Translations under genes and position numbers: made by a program
Source of the DNA: Desulfoferrobacter suflitae
GTDB lineage: Bacteria > Desulfobacterota > Syntrophobacteria > Syntrophobacterales > Syntrophobacteraceae
Assembly (NCBI RefSeq): GCF_022603395.1
Contig: NZ_JAIBKA010000001.1
Location: 186,001-250,000, forward strand
DNA length: 64,000 nt
Reading direction: 5' to 3'
In this document: piece after piece, positions 17,180 to 25,857 of the stretch
Layout of the letters: every line of letters starts with the position of its first letter
Position numbering within the stretch: position 1 is the stretch's first letter
The notes under the pieces: generated by a model
Databases searched by the model: none
What the model was told of the DNA's origin: nothing
What the model saw: only the letters and a program-made list of their open reading frames with translations

Positions 17180-17890
17180 CTAGATCTCCAGGGCAACAAG
17201 GGTGATGTTGTCTTTTCCGCCGGCCGCCAGTGCGGCATTCAGCAAAGCATCGAGCTTAGCCTCCAAGCCGAGCTCCGTCTTGACGAGGATTGATGCCAGT
17301 CGTTGTTCGGGGACTCGATCGTGCAGACCGTCCGTGGATAAAACCAGCAGGTCTGCACTCTCCAGGGGAAGTATGCCGGTATCCATCTTGAACGGTTCGC
17401 GGCCGATACAGCTCAGAAGCACATTCCTCATTGGATGAACCCGAGCTTCTTCTTCTGAAATCTCGCCATCTTGAACCATGATGCCCGGAAAGGTATGGTC
17501 GTCGGTGATTTGCACGAGGATTCCTTGCCGCACAAGATACAATCTGCTGTCGCCGACATGCACCCAGGTCGCCGTTTGATCTCTGACCAGCACCGCCGTA
17601 AGGGTGGTTCCCATTCCTTCGAGGGCGATCTGCTGCCCTGCCAGGTCCAAAATTTCTCTGTTTGCCTGCTGAGCGAGGTGCGTCAGCTCTTTTTCCAAAT
17701 CTTTTAATTTTACATCGAAATGCGATAAGTTCCGGCAAACAATCTCTGCTGCCAGCTCTCCACCCGAGTGCCCTCCCATCCCATCCGCCACGGCCAAAAG
17801 GATACAGCCCCGGGACGTTTCTTTGACCAGGTATCGGTCCTGGTTATTCGCCCTGGTCAGGCCGACGTGTGTTACGGCAAAGCTTTTCAT
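17180..17890 (-). CDS. PP2C-family Ser/Thr protein phosphatase
   Basis: A 236-residue PPM phosphatase. Metal-binding and core motifs are present in order: NNQDRYLV, VADGMGGHSGGE, GMGTTLTA, HVGDSRLYLVR, LSTDGLHDRV and GGKDNITLVALEI. The start at 17890 (MKSFAVTHVGLTRANNQD) is the family-typical one; the longer frame overlaps the kinase gene. Its ATG lies 4 nt after the kinase stop, so the kinase and phosphatase form an operon. It probably reverses phosphorylation by that kinase. Confidence 0.95.
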   Translation of the reverse strand: MKSFAVTHVGLTRANNQDRYLVKETSRGCILLAVADGMGGHSGGELAAEIVCRNLSHFDVKLKDLEKELTHLAQQANREILDLAGQQIALEGMGTTLTAVLVRDQTATWVHVGDSRLYLVRQGILVQITDDHTFPGIMVQDGEISEEEARVHPMRNVLLSCIGREPFKMDTGILPLESADLLVLSTDGLHDRVPEQRLASILVKTELGLEAKLDALLNAALAAGGKDNITLVALEI

Positions 17891-17894
17891 ACGC

Positions 17895-19775
17895 TCAGTC
17901 GGCCTCACCAACGCAACGGAAGCCGACCTTGTCGAAGGCCTCCCAGGGATGGCGCGGCAACGGTGCGGGCAGCACTGCCTGCTCCTTTTTTTGCTTGAAG
18001 ATTTCCCCAAGGATTACGTATTCAACCTTTTCACCATCTCTTGCGGAAGCATCTTGGGGATGCCTTAGACCCCATTCGCCGATATTGGCATTCAGGCCAC
18101 GAATGCCCACGGAATTGGGCATGTAAGCCATAACCGGAGTCGGAATCGGTAAAGCCCTTTGCGACTCAAACGAAGGAGAGCCCGGTTCCGCCGGACTCCC
18201 GCCCTTTTCTATGGCGTAATACCATTCCACATCCGTCGGCAGTCGCCTGCCGTAGTATTTTGCATAGGCGGCCGCGCCGTATCCCGTCACCCGAAGCACC
18301 GGACAGGCCGCGTGATGGGCTGCGCTCACATGGAATCGACCATCCCTGAATTCTATCGGTTCATAACCCGGCTTTACCTGCCCAAGCATCATCCAGATCT
18401 CACCTTGTGATTTTACCACCCCGTTTTCCGCCTCTATTTTCGCCAGCATCTGATTCAAGAACTCGACATATTGGTGATTGGTGACAGGGGCCATATCCAT
18501 GTAAAACGATTCGACTCTGATTTGCCCGGTGCCGCCGGAGACAAAATTTTCAGGCAACATGATCTCCCCTCCGGCAATCAGTTTCAATACGGCCTCGTCC
18601 GTTCCCTTGACAGTTGTCGGCAAACTCGGCTTTTGCGGTGCGCGTTCAGGCCTCTCCTCAACCAACCGCTTTCCTTCAAGACTGCTCTCAGGCGCGCCGC
18701 CGCTGCCGGGTGCAGAAATTGGGGGAGCCGAAGGAACGCGCTCAACGGGACGCTCATAGACCAGGAAAAAGCCGGCGATGGCCACGAAGACCAGAACAAC
18801 CCCCAGCACGAGCCATTTGACTGCCTGGAAGGAGCCTTTGTCGGCCGGAACGCGGCTGGTGACGACAATGGGGGGAGTTTCATGCGGAGCTTGCGCCGTG
18901 CCGAGCAGGTTGCGAATGGATTGACCGAACTCCTCGACCGAGGAAAGTCGATCTTTCTTTTCTTCCGAAGTGGCTTGTTGGACAAGGGCATCCAGCTGCC
19001 GGAAAAACGGCTCTTGGGGATCTTTCAGGCGGGCCTGCTTGAAAGGCATCTGATCCGGACCCATCTTGCCTTCGATCGCTTCATAGAGGATTTTCCCAAG
19101 GGCATAGATGTCGGCCCGGTGATCGGTTCTGCGCAGATCCATGAATTGCTCCTGCGGCATATATGGCGGAGTCCCCATGACATGGGCGGAACGGGTGATG
19201 GGTTTGGCAATACATGAGCTGGCCAACCCGAAGTCGGCAATTTTGGGCGTGCCGGCGGACAGTAAAACATTTTCCGGCTTGAGATCCCGATGTACGATTC
19301 CCCGTTCGTGCAGCGCCCCAACCCCGGCAAGAAGCGGCAGGAAGTAGGCGGTCAGCCATTCGCTGGTTCGATCTTCCTCCGGGTAGAAACCCTCATCGGA
19401 CATGGTGTCCCGCAGCGTTGCCCCGGGAACGTACTCCATTGCGATATACTCAATCGCCAGTTCTTTTTCGCCGCTTCGAATCGAGGCGGAACCTTGATCG
19501 AAGATTTGCAGAACGTTCGGATGAACAATCTGTGCCATGACCTGAACTTCTCTGTGAAATCTATCCAGAGAAATCTCCATTTCTTCGGGATCGCAATCGA
19601 AGGACTTCAACCATTCAGGGGAGATGATTTTAATGGCGACATCCCGTTTCAGGTTCAACTGGTGCGCTCGATAAACTTCACCCATTCCTCCTTTTCCGAT
19701 CAGTTGGAGGATCACCCATTTGCCTTCCAGCACCATTCCCGTATCGAGCGTACCACCACCGGGCGAATCGCTCAT
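17895..19775 (-). CDS. Membrane Ser/Thr kinase fused to an extracytoplasmic SUMF1/FGE-like domain
   Basis: About 626 residues. The kinase domain (about 15-290) has LIGKGGMGEVYRA, VAIKI, VHRDLKPENVL, ADFGLASS and a MGTPPYMPQEQ segment. One transmembrane helix (VLGVVLVFVAIAGFFLVY) leads to a proline-rich linker and a C-terminal SUMF1-type domain (PVTNHQYVEFLNQML ... GRRLPTDVEWYYA ... GFRCVGEAD). The start at 19775 has GGAG 7 nt upstream; an ATG at 19808 adds 11 residues without one. SUMF1 folds either generate formylglycine or bind ligands; here it probably serves as a sensor. Neighbours are PP2C and a secreted protein with the same SUMF1 type. Confidence 0.93.
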   Translation of the reverse strand: MSDSPGGGTLDTGMVLEGKWVILQLIGKGGMGEVYRAHQLNLKRDVAIKIISPEWLKSFDCDPEEMEISLDRFHREVQVMAQIVHPNVLQIFDQGSASIRSGEKELAIEYIAMEYVPGATLRDTMSDEGFYPEEDRTSEWLTAYFLPLLAGVGALHERGIVHRDLKPENVLLSAGTPKIADFGLASSCIAKPITRSAHVMGTPPYMPQEQFMDLRRTDHRADIYALGKILYEAIEGKMGPDQMPFKQARLKDPQEPFFRQLDALVQQATSEEKKDRLSSVEEFGQSIRNLLGTAQAPHETPPIVVTSRVPADKGSFQAVKWLVLGVVLVFVAIAGFFLVYERPVERVPSAPPISAPGSGGAPESSLEGKRLVEERPERAPQKPSLPTTVKGTDEAVLKLIAGGEIMLPENFVSGGTGQIRVESFYMDMAPVTNHQYVEFLNQMLAKIEAENGVVKSQGEIWMMLGQVKPGYEPIEFRDGRFHVSAAHHAACPVLRVTGYGAAAYAKYYGRRLPTDVEWYYAIEKGGSPAEPGSPSFESQRALPIPTPVMAYMPNSVGIRGLNANIGEWGLRHPQDASARDGEKVEYVILGEIFKQKKEQAVLPAPLPRHPWEAFDKVGFRCVGEAD

Positions 19776-19847
19776 TCCAACACTCCGTGCGACCTTGTTC
19801 GCACTCATCGTCTACGGGCAGATTTACTCGCCCCCGACTTTGCGGGT

Positions 19848-20981
19848 CTATTGTTTGACCGCATCACTTACATCCAGTACCGTTCTAAACCCGACCTCGG
19901 CAAAACCTTCCCATGGGTAGCGCCGAATGCCGGGGTCACTGCCTTTAGTCTGCTGCAGGGGATGCACCGGTCCCCTCAGCACAACGAACTCAACCTGCCC
20001 GTTTCCGCCGGATGAGGACTCTTCGACGCGCACCGCCCACTCGCCAATGTTGGAATTCAAGCCGCGAATGCCATCCTTATCCGGAGCGTACAACACCACC
20101 GGCGAGGGAATGGGCAGTTCTTCGCTCTCGGCTTCCCCGACCGCAACCGCGTAAAGCCACTCTGTTTCGGTGGGCAGCCGTTTTCCGTAGAGCTGAGCGT
20201 AAGCCTCAGCTCCATAGGCAGTCACACGAAGGACGGCGCAGGCGGCATGATGGACCCCGTTCACCTGGAATCTCCCATCCAGGTATACAATCGGTTCATA
20301 GCCGTCTTTAACTTCTCCAAGCAGCAGCCAAATGTTGCCGTCGTTTCTCACGACTCCCCCATAGACCTCGATTTTGTCAAGGACTTTGTTTAAAAACTCC
20401 ACATATTGATGATTCGTTACCGGCGTTTCGTCCATGTAAAAGGAGTGCTCCACAAACGGCGCCATATCTTTGCCTCGGTCGCGTTGCGACAACGCTTCTG
20501 CCGGCGCCGGAACCAGATGCAGAATCATGTCGTCCCGCCATTCAAGAACTGACTGGCTTGCCATCCGCTCGACGACTTTTTGCGACTTGTCAACCCCGGC
20601 TTCTTTTTCCGTTTTGGTAGATGTGGATTCAGCTGGTTTGACCGCGGTTTCGCTTGTCCCCCTCTCGCTCGAAGAACCCTGCCCGGCCTGTTCCATCGGC
20701 TCGTCGGAAGGGACTGCCTCTGTCTGAGGACCCTGCGATACGCTGCCCTTCTCGTAATGACTATGGGGCAATTCTCCTCCTTCATGGCTGTGGTAGTATT
20801 CCCCATGACGATGCCCCGTCTGCTGGACTGCCTCGCCCTGTTCCTGCTGTTCCGCAGATTGTCCACCCGCCGAGCCATGCATATGGCCGTGTCCGCCTTG
20901 CATCATAGTCTCTGCCGGCAAGGGTGCAGCGAGCAGAAAAAGCAATATCGCTATGTAAAGAAAGGCATGTCTTTTAACCAT
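19848..20981 (-). CDS. Secreted His-rich protein with SUMF1/FGE-like domain
   Basis: A 377-residue protein with a signal peptide (FLYIAILLFLLAAPLPAET). A His/Gly-rich segment follows (GGHGHMHGS, HRHGEYYHSHEGGELPHSH), likely to bind metal ions, then a Ser/Glu-rich linker, and a C-terminal SUMF1 domain clearly related to that of the neighbouring kinase (PVTNHQYVEFLNKVLDKIE, YGKRLPTETEWLYA, GFRTV). AGGAGGT precedes the ATG. The linked PP2C and kinase suggest one signalling unit; this protein could be a partner or competitor for the ligand of the kinase sensor domain. Confidence 0.88.
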   Translation of the reverse strand: MVKRHAFLYIAILLFLLAAPLPAETMMQGGHGHMHGSAGGQSAEQQEQGEAVQQTGHRHGEYYHSHEGGELPHSHYEKGSVSQGPQTEAVPSDEPMEQAGQGSSSERGTSETAVKPAESTSTKTEKEAGVDKSQKVVERMASQSVLEWRDDMILHLVPAPAEALSQRDRGKDMAPFVEHSFYMDETPVTNHQYVEFLNKVLDKIEVYGGVVRNDGNIWLLLGEVKDGYEPIVYLDGRFQVNGVHHAACAVLRVTAYGAEAYAQLYGKRLPTETEWLYAVAVGEAESEELPIPSPVVLYAPDKDGIRGLNSNIGEWAVRVEESSSGGNGQVEFVVLRGPVHPLQQTKGSDPGIRRYPWEGFAEVGFRTVLDVSDAVKQ

Positions 20982-21164
20982 GGCCTGTTACCTCCTGGTT
21001 CTCTATTCACTCGCATTACCAAAAAACGATGGCCAAAATGGCGGTGAACTTCCCCTGGGATATTGTCCGCCCTTTCGGGTCTGATAGGTTCGTCATATCG
21101 TCGCGTTTCGGTCTGCTTGACCTGAAGTACCGCCTCAATTGGATCGACTTGTTTAGCTCCTGCC

Positions 21165-22166
21165 TCAACATCGTGGCAGCACCACTCTAAATGTCGCTCC
21201 CGCCCCTGCTTGATTGTTGGTGAATTCGAGTGTGCCCTGATGGGCCTGGACGATTTTTTTCACAATGGCCAGTCCCAAACCTGTACCTTCTTTTTTGGTG
21301 GTAAAAAAGGGATCGTAGATCTTTCCGCCGACGTCCTCGGGAACACCGCAACCGCGATCGATGAATTCGATCGCCACCTCATCGCCTTGCAGCCGGCCCG
21401 TGACGGTCACCGTTTCTCCCTCCGGCGAAGCTTGAATGGCATTCATCAACAGATTGACAAAAACCTGCTCAATCCTGCACGGATCGATAAGCACCGCGGG
21501 AAGTTCCGGAGAAAGGTCGGTTTTCACCTTAACCTCTTTCTCTCCGGCTCTTTCTTCGACAACCGCCAGGCTCTGCTCAAGCACCCGGCCAATATCGCCT
21601 TGGGTGCAATTGAGCTGCAAGGGCTTGGAGAAGGACAGCATGTCTCTAACCATGTTCTCCAGTCGTCGGGTTTCGCCGATGACCACGTCCAGCTTCGCAT
21701 GAGATGGATCATCCCGTGGCAGGTTCTTCTGCACCAGGCGTGAGAAGCCGCCAATGGCGATCAAAGGGGTTTTCATATCGTGGGCCACCCCGGAGACCGC
21801 CTTTCCCATGGCAGCCAGGCTCTCCGATTCCAGCGCCCTCTGATGCTCTGCAGTCTCCCGGTCTTTGAGCATCCCCAAAATCAACGCCACAATGTTGTAC
21901 AGCGCTATCTCCATCACTTTGCTGAAATCATCGGGCGAAAACCCCTGCCAGTGCCGCACGATAAAAGGAAGGTAGGCGGCACTGATCGCAAGAGAAGTGC
22001 AAACCGCCCCCCTGAGGCCGAACCAGAAGCCGGCCAGGATGATGGGCAAAAAGTATATCTCCCGATAAAATATATGGTAATGATGCTCTGTTAGCTGAGT
22101 GCCATAGTGCAGAGCACTTATCCCAAGCACCAGCGCTGCAATGAGCAAGATTTTGCCGGATTTCAT
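21165..22166 (-). CDS. Membrane sensor histidine kinase
   Basis: A 333-residue kinase. Four or more hydrophobic segments lie in the first 100 residues. The H-box is GKAVSGVAHDMKTPL with the phospho-acceptor His. The catalytic domain has the N-box (NLLMNAIQASPEG), G1 (DRGCGVPEDV), F-box (DPFFTTKKEGTGLG) and G2. The start at 22166 (ATG, AGGTG upstream) is preferred to a GTG at 22172. No response regulator is adjacent. It is paired with a related kinase 38 nt upstream that lacks the His. Confidence 0.94.
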   Translation of the reverse strand: MKSGKILLIAALVLGISALHYGTQLTEHHYHIFYREIYFLPIILAGFWFGLRGAVCTSLAISAAYLPFIVRHWQGFSPDDFSKVMEIALYNIVALILGMLKDRETAEHQRALESESLAAMGKAVSGVAHDMKTPLIAIGGFSRLVQKNLPRDDPSHAKLDVVIGETRRLENMVRDMLSFSKPLQLNCTQGDIGRVLEQSLAVVEERAGEKEVKVKTDLSPELPAVLIDPCRIEQVFVNLLMNAIQASPEGETVTVTGRLQGDEVAIEFIDRGCGVPEDVGGKIYDPFFTTKKEGTGLGLAIVKKIVQAHQGTLEFTNNQAGAGATFRVVLPRC

Positions 22167-22204
22167 GTTCACACCTGGAAAACGGCCCTCTCATAAAGCA
22201 AACA

Positions 22205-23239
22205 TCACCCGTCCGCCGCACTTTTTGTATGTGCTAACGGCAGAGCCAGTTTGAATGTGCTCCCTTCGCCGGGAGTGCTCTCAACTTCGATCTCCGCCCC
22301 TTCGTCGCGCATCACTTTTTGACATGCGGCGAGTCCAAGTCCAGTACCTTTTTCCTTGGTCGTATAAAAAGGAACAAAAATCTTCTGTAAATTCTCGGCA
22401 GAAATCCCCGCTCCGCGGTCTTTTACCTCGAGAGTGCAGCGACCGCTGTCATGCTCTGAGCTGATTGTGACAACACCGCCCGGTCTTGAATGCTCAATGG
22501 CGTTCCTGGTCAATTCCATGATGACCCATTGAAGGTTTGATGTATTCATTTTTATGAAACAACCGGTGGGCTTCAAATCAAGTACAAGGCCAACCTCTTT
22601 CTTTCTGGCCAAGTCTATCAATTCATCGCGTGCCTTTAAAACCACCTCGTTGACCTCAACCACCGGTTGCGCCCGCGCTGCACGATCGGGAGCAAAGCGG
22701 GCGGCGGCCTGCTCAAGGGTGGCCAGCCTTTCGATGACTTCCTGAATCCCATCGCGCGCCGCGTTGCATTCTGCAGTGGAACTCAACAGGTTGCGTAAGG
22801 TCCGGCGAACATCTTCCAACTCATAAGACATCGCCAAAGAAGCGCGACCGAGTGCAGCCCAGTTTTCGGACTCAATGATCTGCGCCTGACGCGCCTTTTC
22901 GCGATCGGAAAGATAACCCATGGTCACCGCCACAATCACGTACACAAAGATCTGCGTCACATTGCCGAAGTTGACCCCCGGCTGAGCCGACCAGGTCATC
23001 AGTACATGGGGCAGGTACAGCAAAACGATGATAATTGAAGTGAAAAAACCCGTCCGAAGCCCATAGACAAAACTCACGAGCAGAATCGGGATGAAGTACA
23101 AATCCCGATACAGCGTGTGGAAATGGACAAGGGTCTTCATCGTGCTGTAGTGCAAAACCGTGATCACTGCGATCAAACCCCATGCAATGTACCAATCGAC
23201 CCGCTTGCGCCTGCCGGAGGCATTGTCTGCATGCTTCAT
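22205..23239 (-). CDS. Histidine-kinase paralogue lacking the phospho-acceptor His
   Basis: A 344-residue protein with the same architecture as the next gene: an N-terminal membrane domain with a similar YRDLYFIPILL segment, a dimerisation helix and a HATPase domain with NAIEHSRPGG, DRGAGISAENL and VPFYTTKEKGTGLG. In the H-box region the sequence is LAMSYELEDVRR where the sister has VAHDMKTP, so Tyr replaces His and autophosphorylation is not possible in cis. The ATP-binding motifs look intact. It may work as a heterodimer partner or regulator of the intact kinase. Confidence 0.88.
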   Translation of the reverse strand: MKHADNASGRRKRVDWYIAWGLIAVITVLHYSTMKTLVHFHTLYRDLYFIPILLVSFVYGLRTGFFTSIIIVLLYLPHVLMTWSAQPGVNFGNVTQIFVYVIVAVTMGYLSDREKARQAQIIESENWAALGRASLAMSYELEDVRRTLRNLLSSTAECNAARDGIQEVIERLATLEQAAARFAPDRAARAQPVVEVNEVVLKARDELIDLARKKEVGLVLDLKPTGCFIKMNTSNLQWVIMELTRNAIEHSRPGGVVTISSEHDSGRCTLEVKDRGAGISAENLQKIFVPFYTTKEKGTGLGLAACQKVMRDEGAEIEVESTPGEGSTFKLALPLAHTKSAADG

Positions 23240-23351
23240 TGTTTTAGTCCTCTCTTTACCGGCAACCGCTCAGCCTTATGACCCGCTTCATCGCTGTGAG
23301 ACTGACAACACCGGAAAGCTGGTATTCGAGAATTCAAGGTTTGTTGTCAAT

Positions 23352-23657
23352 TCATGTTCCTGGATCGCCGACGCGTTTGTATGAACTACCAGGGTAATAG
23401 GGATACCGATCTTCTCTATAACGGTGGTCATAATGATGATAATCCTCCCGATAGTTGTCATTTCTATAATAATCATTGGGGGCGAACCTACCACCCGGCT
23501 GTCCATATCCATATCCACCGCAACCATAACTATAACCGTTCATGGCACCCGACCGGCCGTGGTGATACCAGGTAGACCCGTGTCCCATTCGACTGGTTCC
23601 CTGACCGTGTCCGCCGTTCATGGCCCGGGCCCCGATCGCCAGAAAAAAGAACGTCAC
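23352..23657 (-). CDS. Small exported Gly/Tyr/His-rich protein
   Basis: From a GTG at 23657 the frame begins VTFFFLAIGARAMNGGHGQG, a short signal-like segment. It continues with a repetitive Gly, Tyr, His and Asp-rich sequence (NGYSYGCGGYGYGQ, NYREDYHHYDHRYREDRYPYY). Such composition occurs in exported metal-binding or structural proteins. The longer upstream part of the frame is not protein-like. The gene might be unreal, but the biased composition and single orientation support it. Confidence 0.45.
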   Translation of the reverse strand: MTFFFLAIGARAMNGGHGQGTSRMGHGSTWYHHGRSGAMNGYSYGCGGYGYGQPGGRFAPNDYYRNDNYREDYHHYDHRYREDRYPYYPGSSYKRVGDPGT

Positions 23658-23716
23658 TATACCGGAGCAACTTTGGTTTTTCCTGGCACATTTTATGCCT
23701 TGCTGGTGGCTATGAT

Positions 23717-23947
23717 TTGGAACTTTTCCACCATATAGCCTTGCTGGGCTGCCTGTTGCTGAGCATCTTTTTGGCGGCAACGTCGATTAGTCTGGCCGAC
23801 GACCACAAAAGAGACAAAGATCACTTGTTTGCCTATCAACACAAGAAGTATTTAAATGGTTTCAGAAAAGCCATTGGCGGTGAACGTGATGACGGCAACG
23901 AAACGACGGTCAGCTGGTTATGGATTGACATGGCTTTTTATGCGTGA
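23717..23947 (+). CDS. Small exported protein
   Basis: Seventy-six codons from a TTG. A signal peptide is clear (HHIALLGCLLLSIFLAATSISLA|DD). The mature part is only about 50 residues (DDHKRDKDHLFAYQHKKYLNGFRKAIGG ...), polar and of unknown family. It may be a real small secreted protein or the truncated start of a larger one; the last 15 residues look unconstrained. Confidence 0.42.
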   Translation: MELFHHIALLGCLLLSIFLAATSISLADDHKRDKDHLFAYQHKKYLNGFRKAIGGERDDGNETTVSWLWIDMAFYA

Positions 23948-23990
23948 TTAGGGTTCGATTGTTGGGTGCCCGCTTTAAACTGGAGTCAAA

Positions 23991-24467
23991 ATGGAAGAGA
24001 AATTATACAGACTGGCTCAATACTGTATCATTGAACAGGTTAGTGGCGAAATTCGGTGGGAAGCTCATGGAGGCCTTGGATCCCTTAAGAGGGGAAAATG
24101 CTTTGTCGAAGGGAATATCCTTTTCATTGGTCCCTGTAACGCAGAAGAGGCCGGCCTTTTAAAGAGGGAATTTCTCGAAAAAGTTCACCAATTGCCTGAA
24201 TGGGATAAAACCAAATATTATTGCGCCAGGTACTCGATCCATGAGTGCATTAGCGGGAACCGAGATGGGCAAGCGGTAACAATCCGAGCCGGCAAAACGG
24301 AAGGCCAACAGCAGATGTCTTCAGTTGCACCCAGGAAGCGAATCGTTGATGATATAATTACCCGGACTCAGAGCCATACAGCAAGATTTCAGGATATTGG
24401 CCAAACGATCGCCAAAGGTTTTGCGTCGATTAAATCCAGTTTCCGGAGGGTGAGATTTAGAAGGTAA
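23991..24467 (+). CDS. Hypothetical protein
   Basis: A 158-residue soluble protein. The ATG has TGGAG 6 nt upstream. The sequence starts MEEKLYRLAQYCIIEQVSGEIRWEAHGG and ends in a basic tail (GFASIKSSFRRVRFRR). I recognise no domain. Codon use looks genuine, and a terminator follows 28 nt after the stop. Confidence 0.65.
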   Translation: MEEKLYRLAQYCIIEQVSGEIRWEAHGGLGSLKRGKCFVEGNILFIGPCNAEEAGLLKREFLEKVHQLPEWDKTKYYCARYSIHECISGNRDGQAVTIRAGKTEGQQQMSSVAPRKRIVDDIITRTQSHTARFQDIGQTIAKGFASIKSSFRRVRFRR

Positions 24468-24495
24468 CTCCAGGGCAACTACCTATCTGAGAAAT

Positions 24496-24536
24496 GCAAA
24501 TCCATTCTGAGGTTAAGGATTTGCAGGTTTTTTTGG
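24496..24536 (+). terminator. Rho-independent terminator
   Basis: GCAAATCC (24496-24503) pairs with GGATTTGC (24517-24524) and is followed by AGG and eight T. It ends the transcript of the hypothetical gene at 23991-24467. Confidence 0.82.
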
Positions 24537-24558
24537 GCGAGGAATTCTCCTGACCTTG

Positions 24559-24578
24559 TTCCTGGCTGGCTCCCCGAG
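24559..24578. repeat. Left direct repeat flanking the defence element (tRNA-Asn 3' end derived)
   Basis: Twenty bases beginning TTCCTGGCTGGC and ending CCCCGAG, matching 34896-34915 at 19 of 20 positions. They equal the last bases of tRNA-Asn (minus-strand gene) plus 5 nt beyond it. The 18 bases before (24541-24558) also match the tRNA-Asn downstream terminator with one change, so this site was once the end of a tRNA-Asn copy. Confidence 0.8.
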
Positions 24579-24600
24579 TGCAACCCTCTTCATAACCGTT
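24579..24600. repeat. Left terminal inverted repeat
   Basis: Twenty-two bases starting TGCAACCCTC. The inverted partner is at 34873-34895. It begins exactly where the left flanking direct repeat ends. Confidence 0.75.
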
Positions 24601-24722
24601 CTCGTTCTCAGGCAGTTAACTGAAAACCTTCAATATCAACGGGTTATCATAGAGCAGGCCGTTGCCGGTGGGACGGAAGCGGCGTTGAGTCACGTTTCAG
24701 GTTTGCTGTGGCTTCAACCTCA

Positions 24723-24775
24723 TGTCACAGCTTGTCACAGTCCTTGTCATAGTATGTCACAGCTATGTGTCACAG
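24723..24775. repeat. Five phased TGTCACAG iterons
   Basis: TGTCACAG at 24723, 24733, 24755 and 24768, and TGTCATAG at 24745, spaced 10, 12, 10 and 13 bp, roughly one helical turn each. The array lies just inside the left end of the defence element, downstream of the decayed fic gene. Phased short repeats of this kind are typical binding arrays for a replication, transposition or repressor protein. Confidence 0.6.
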
Positions 24776-24789
24776 CATGACGCAGCAAC

Positions 24790-25853
24790 TCAATCGGATA
24801 ATTTTCCTGCCAGGATGTAAATTTTGGTCGGATCGGTGGGGCTTGAGGCTTTCTCGATAATCAGGCCCTTGTCCACCATTACCCTGAGGTCTCTTTGTAA
24901 GGTGCGGCGGCTGACACGAGAGCTGAGGCGCTCAAAGTCCTGGATACTCACTCGACCATGGACAAGGATATGAGACAGGGCCAAAGCCTGGCGGTCGGAG
25001 AGGCTATGCTCCTTGATGATCACATCCTTGCGGATGGCCTGTTCGCCGCGCTCCCTGACCTCGGCAAGCTGAGTGCTCAGGCCATCGACAAAAAATTCCA
25101 GCCAGATGGTCATGTCCATGCCGGCTTCCCGTAACCCCTGGATAGCCCGGTAAAAAGCGGGGCGATCCCGGTCGTAGTATTCGCTGATCGTGAACAGTCG
25201 CTTGAAGTCGTACCCCGCCCGGTAAAGGTACAGAGTGGATAGCAGGCGGGACGTGCGGCCGTTGCCGTCCAAAAAGGGACGAATATGGACCAGTTGGAAC
25301 TGGGCAATCCCACTCACCAAAACCGGGTGTGTATCCCCTTCGCTGCTCAAAAAATCCACCAGTTCGGCCATCATGATGGGCACATCGTGTGCCGGGGGCG
25401 GCGTGTAAATGGTTTCACCGGTTGCGGAGTTGACTAAAAAATCTGGATTTTCCGGTACTGGCCAGGTGCCGCCGAGCCACCTCTGACCCCTTCTACCAGC
25501 CGCTTGTGAATTTCACGGATAAGACCCTCCGTGATCGGATCTCCGCTGGCAAGGTACTCCGAAACGAAATCAAAGGCCTTACGGTAATTCAGAAGTTCTC
25601 TGACGTCGTCAGGGTCGGCCTCGGGGACAACATTGCCTGCGAGGAGTCTCTCTGCCTGATCCAAGGTCAGACGTGTGCCTTCGATATGGGTCGTATGATG
25701 GGCCTCCAGTATCAGCGCCCGCCGCCCCATCTCCCTCACTCAGTCCTCTGAAAGGGTCGCGGCCTGCAGGAAACCCCGGGCCCGCTCAATGCGGGTCAGT
25801 CCGGAAGTGATCCTGTTGGTTATCGTGAATATCTGTTTGAAGGTCTTTATCAT
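24790..25853 (-). pseudogene. fic: Fic-family AMPylase, decayed (stop codon and frameshift)
   Basis: Homology runs from ATG 25853 ([28 protein letters not shown]) to 24790. A TGA at 25742-25740 sits after LSED where Fic relatives carry Trp before [22 protein letters not shown] second lesion lies at about 25430-25440, where a run of six T shifts the frame (QYRKIQ|IF stop, next frame [15 protein letters not shown]). The Fic motif [14 protein letters not shown] and a C-terminal winged-helix segment ([23 protein letters not shown]) are intact. Fic proteins transfer AMP to target proteins. With two lesions the gene is probably dead. Confidence 0.85.
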
Positions 25854-25857
25854 TCGA

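Noticed and set aside
24723-24775. TGTCACAG repeats as a CRISPR array
   Set aside because: Units of 8 bp with 2-5 bp gaps are far too short for CRISPR repeats and spacers, and no cas gene is present.
24556-24780. Plus-strand open frame over the left end of the defence element
   Set aside because: It is made of the flanking repeat, terminal repeat and TGTCACAG array and has no coding character.
25740-25742. TGA in the fic gene as a second selenocysteine codon
   Set aside because: Relatives have Trp here, no stem-loop follows, and the gene carries a separate frameshift, so this is a nonsense mutation.
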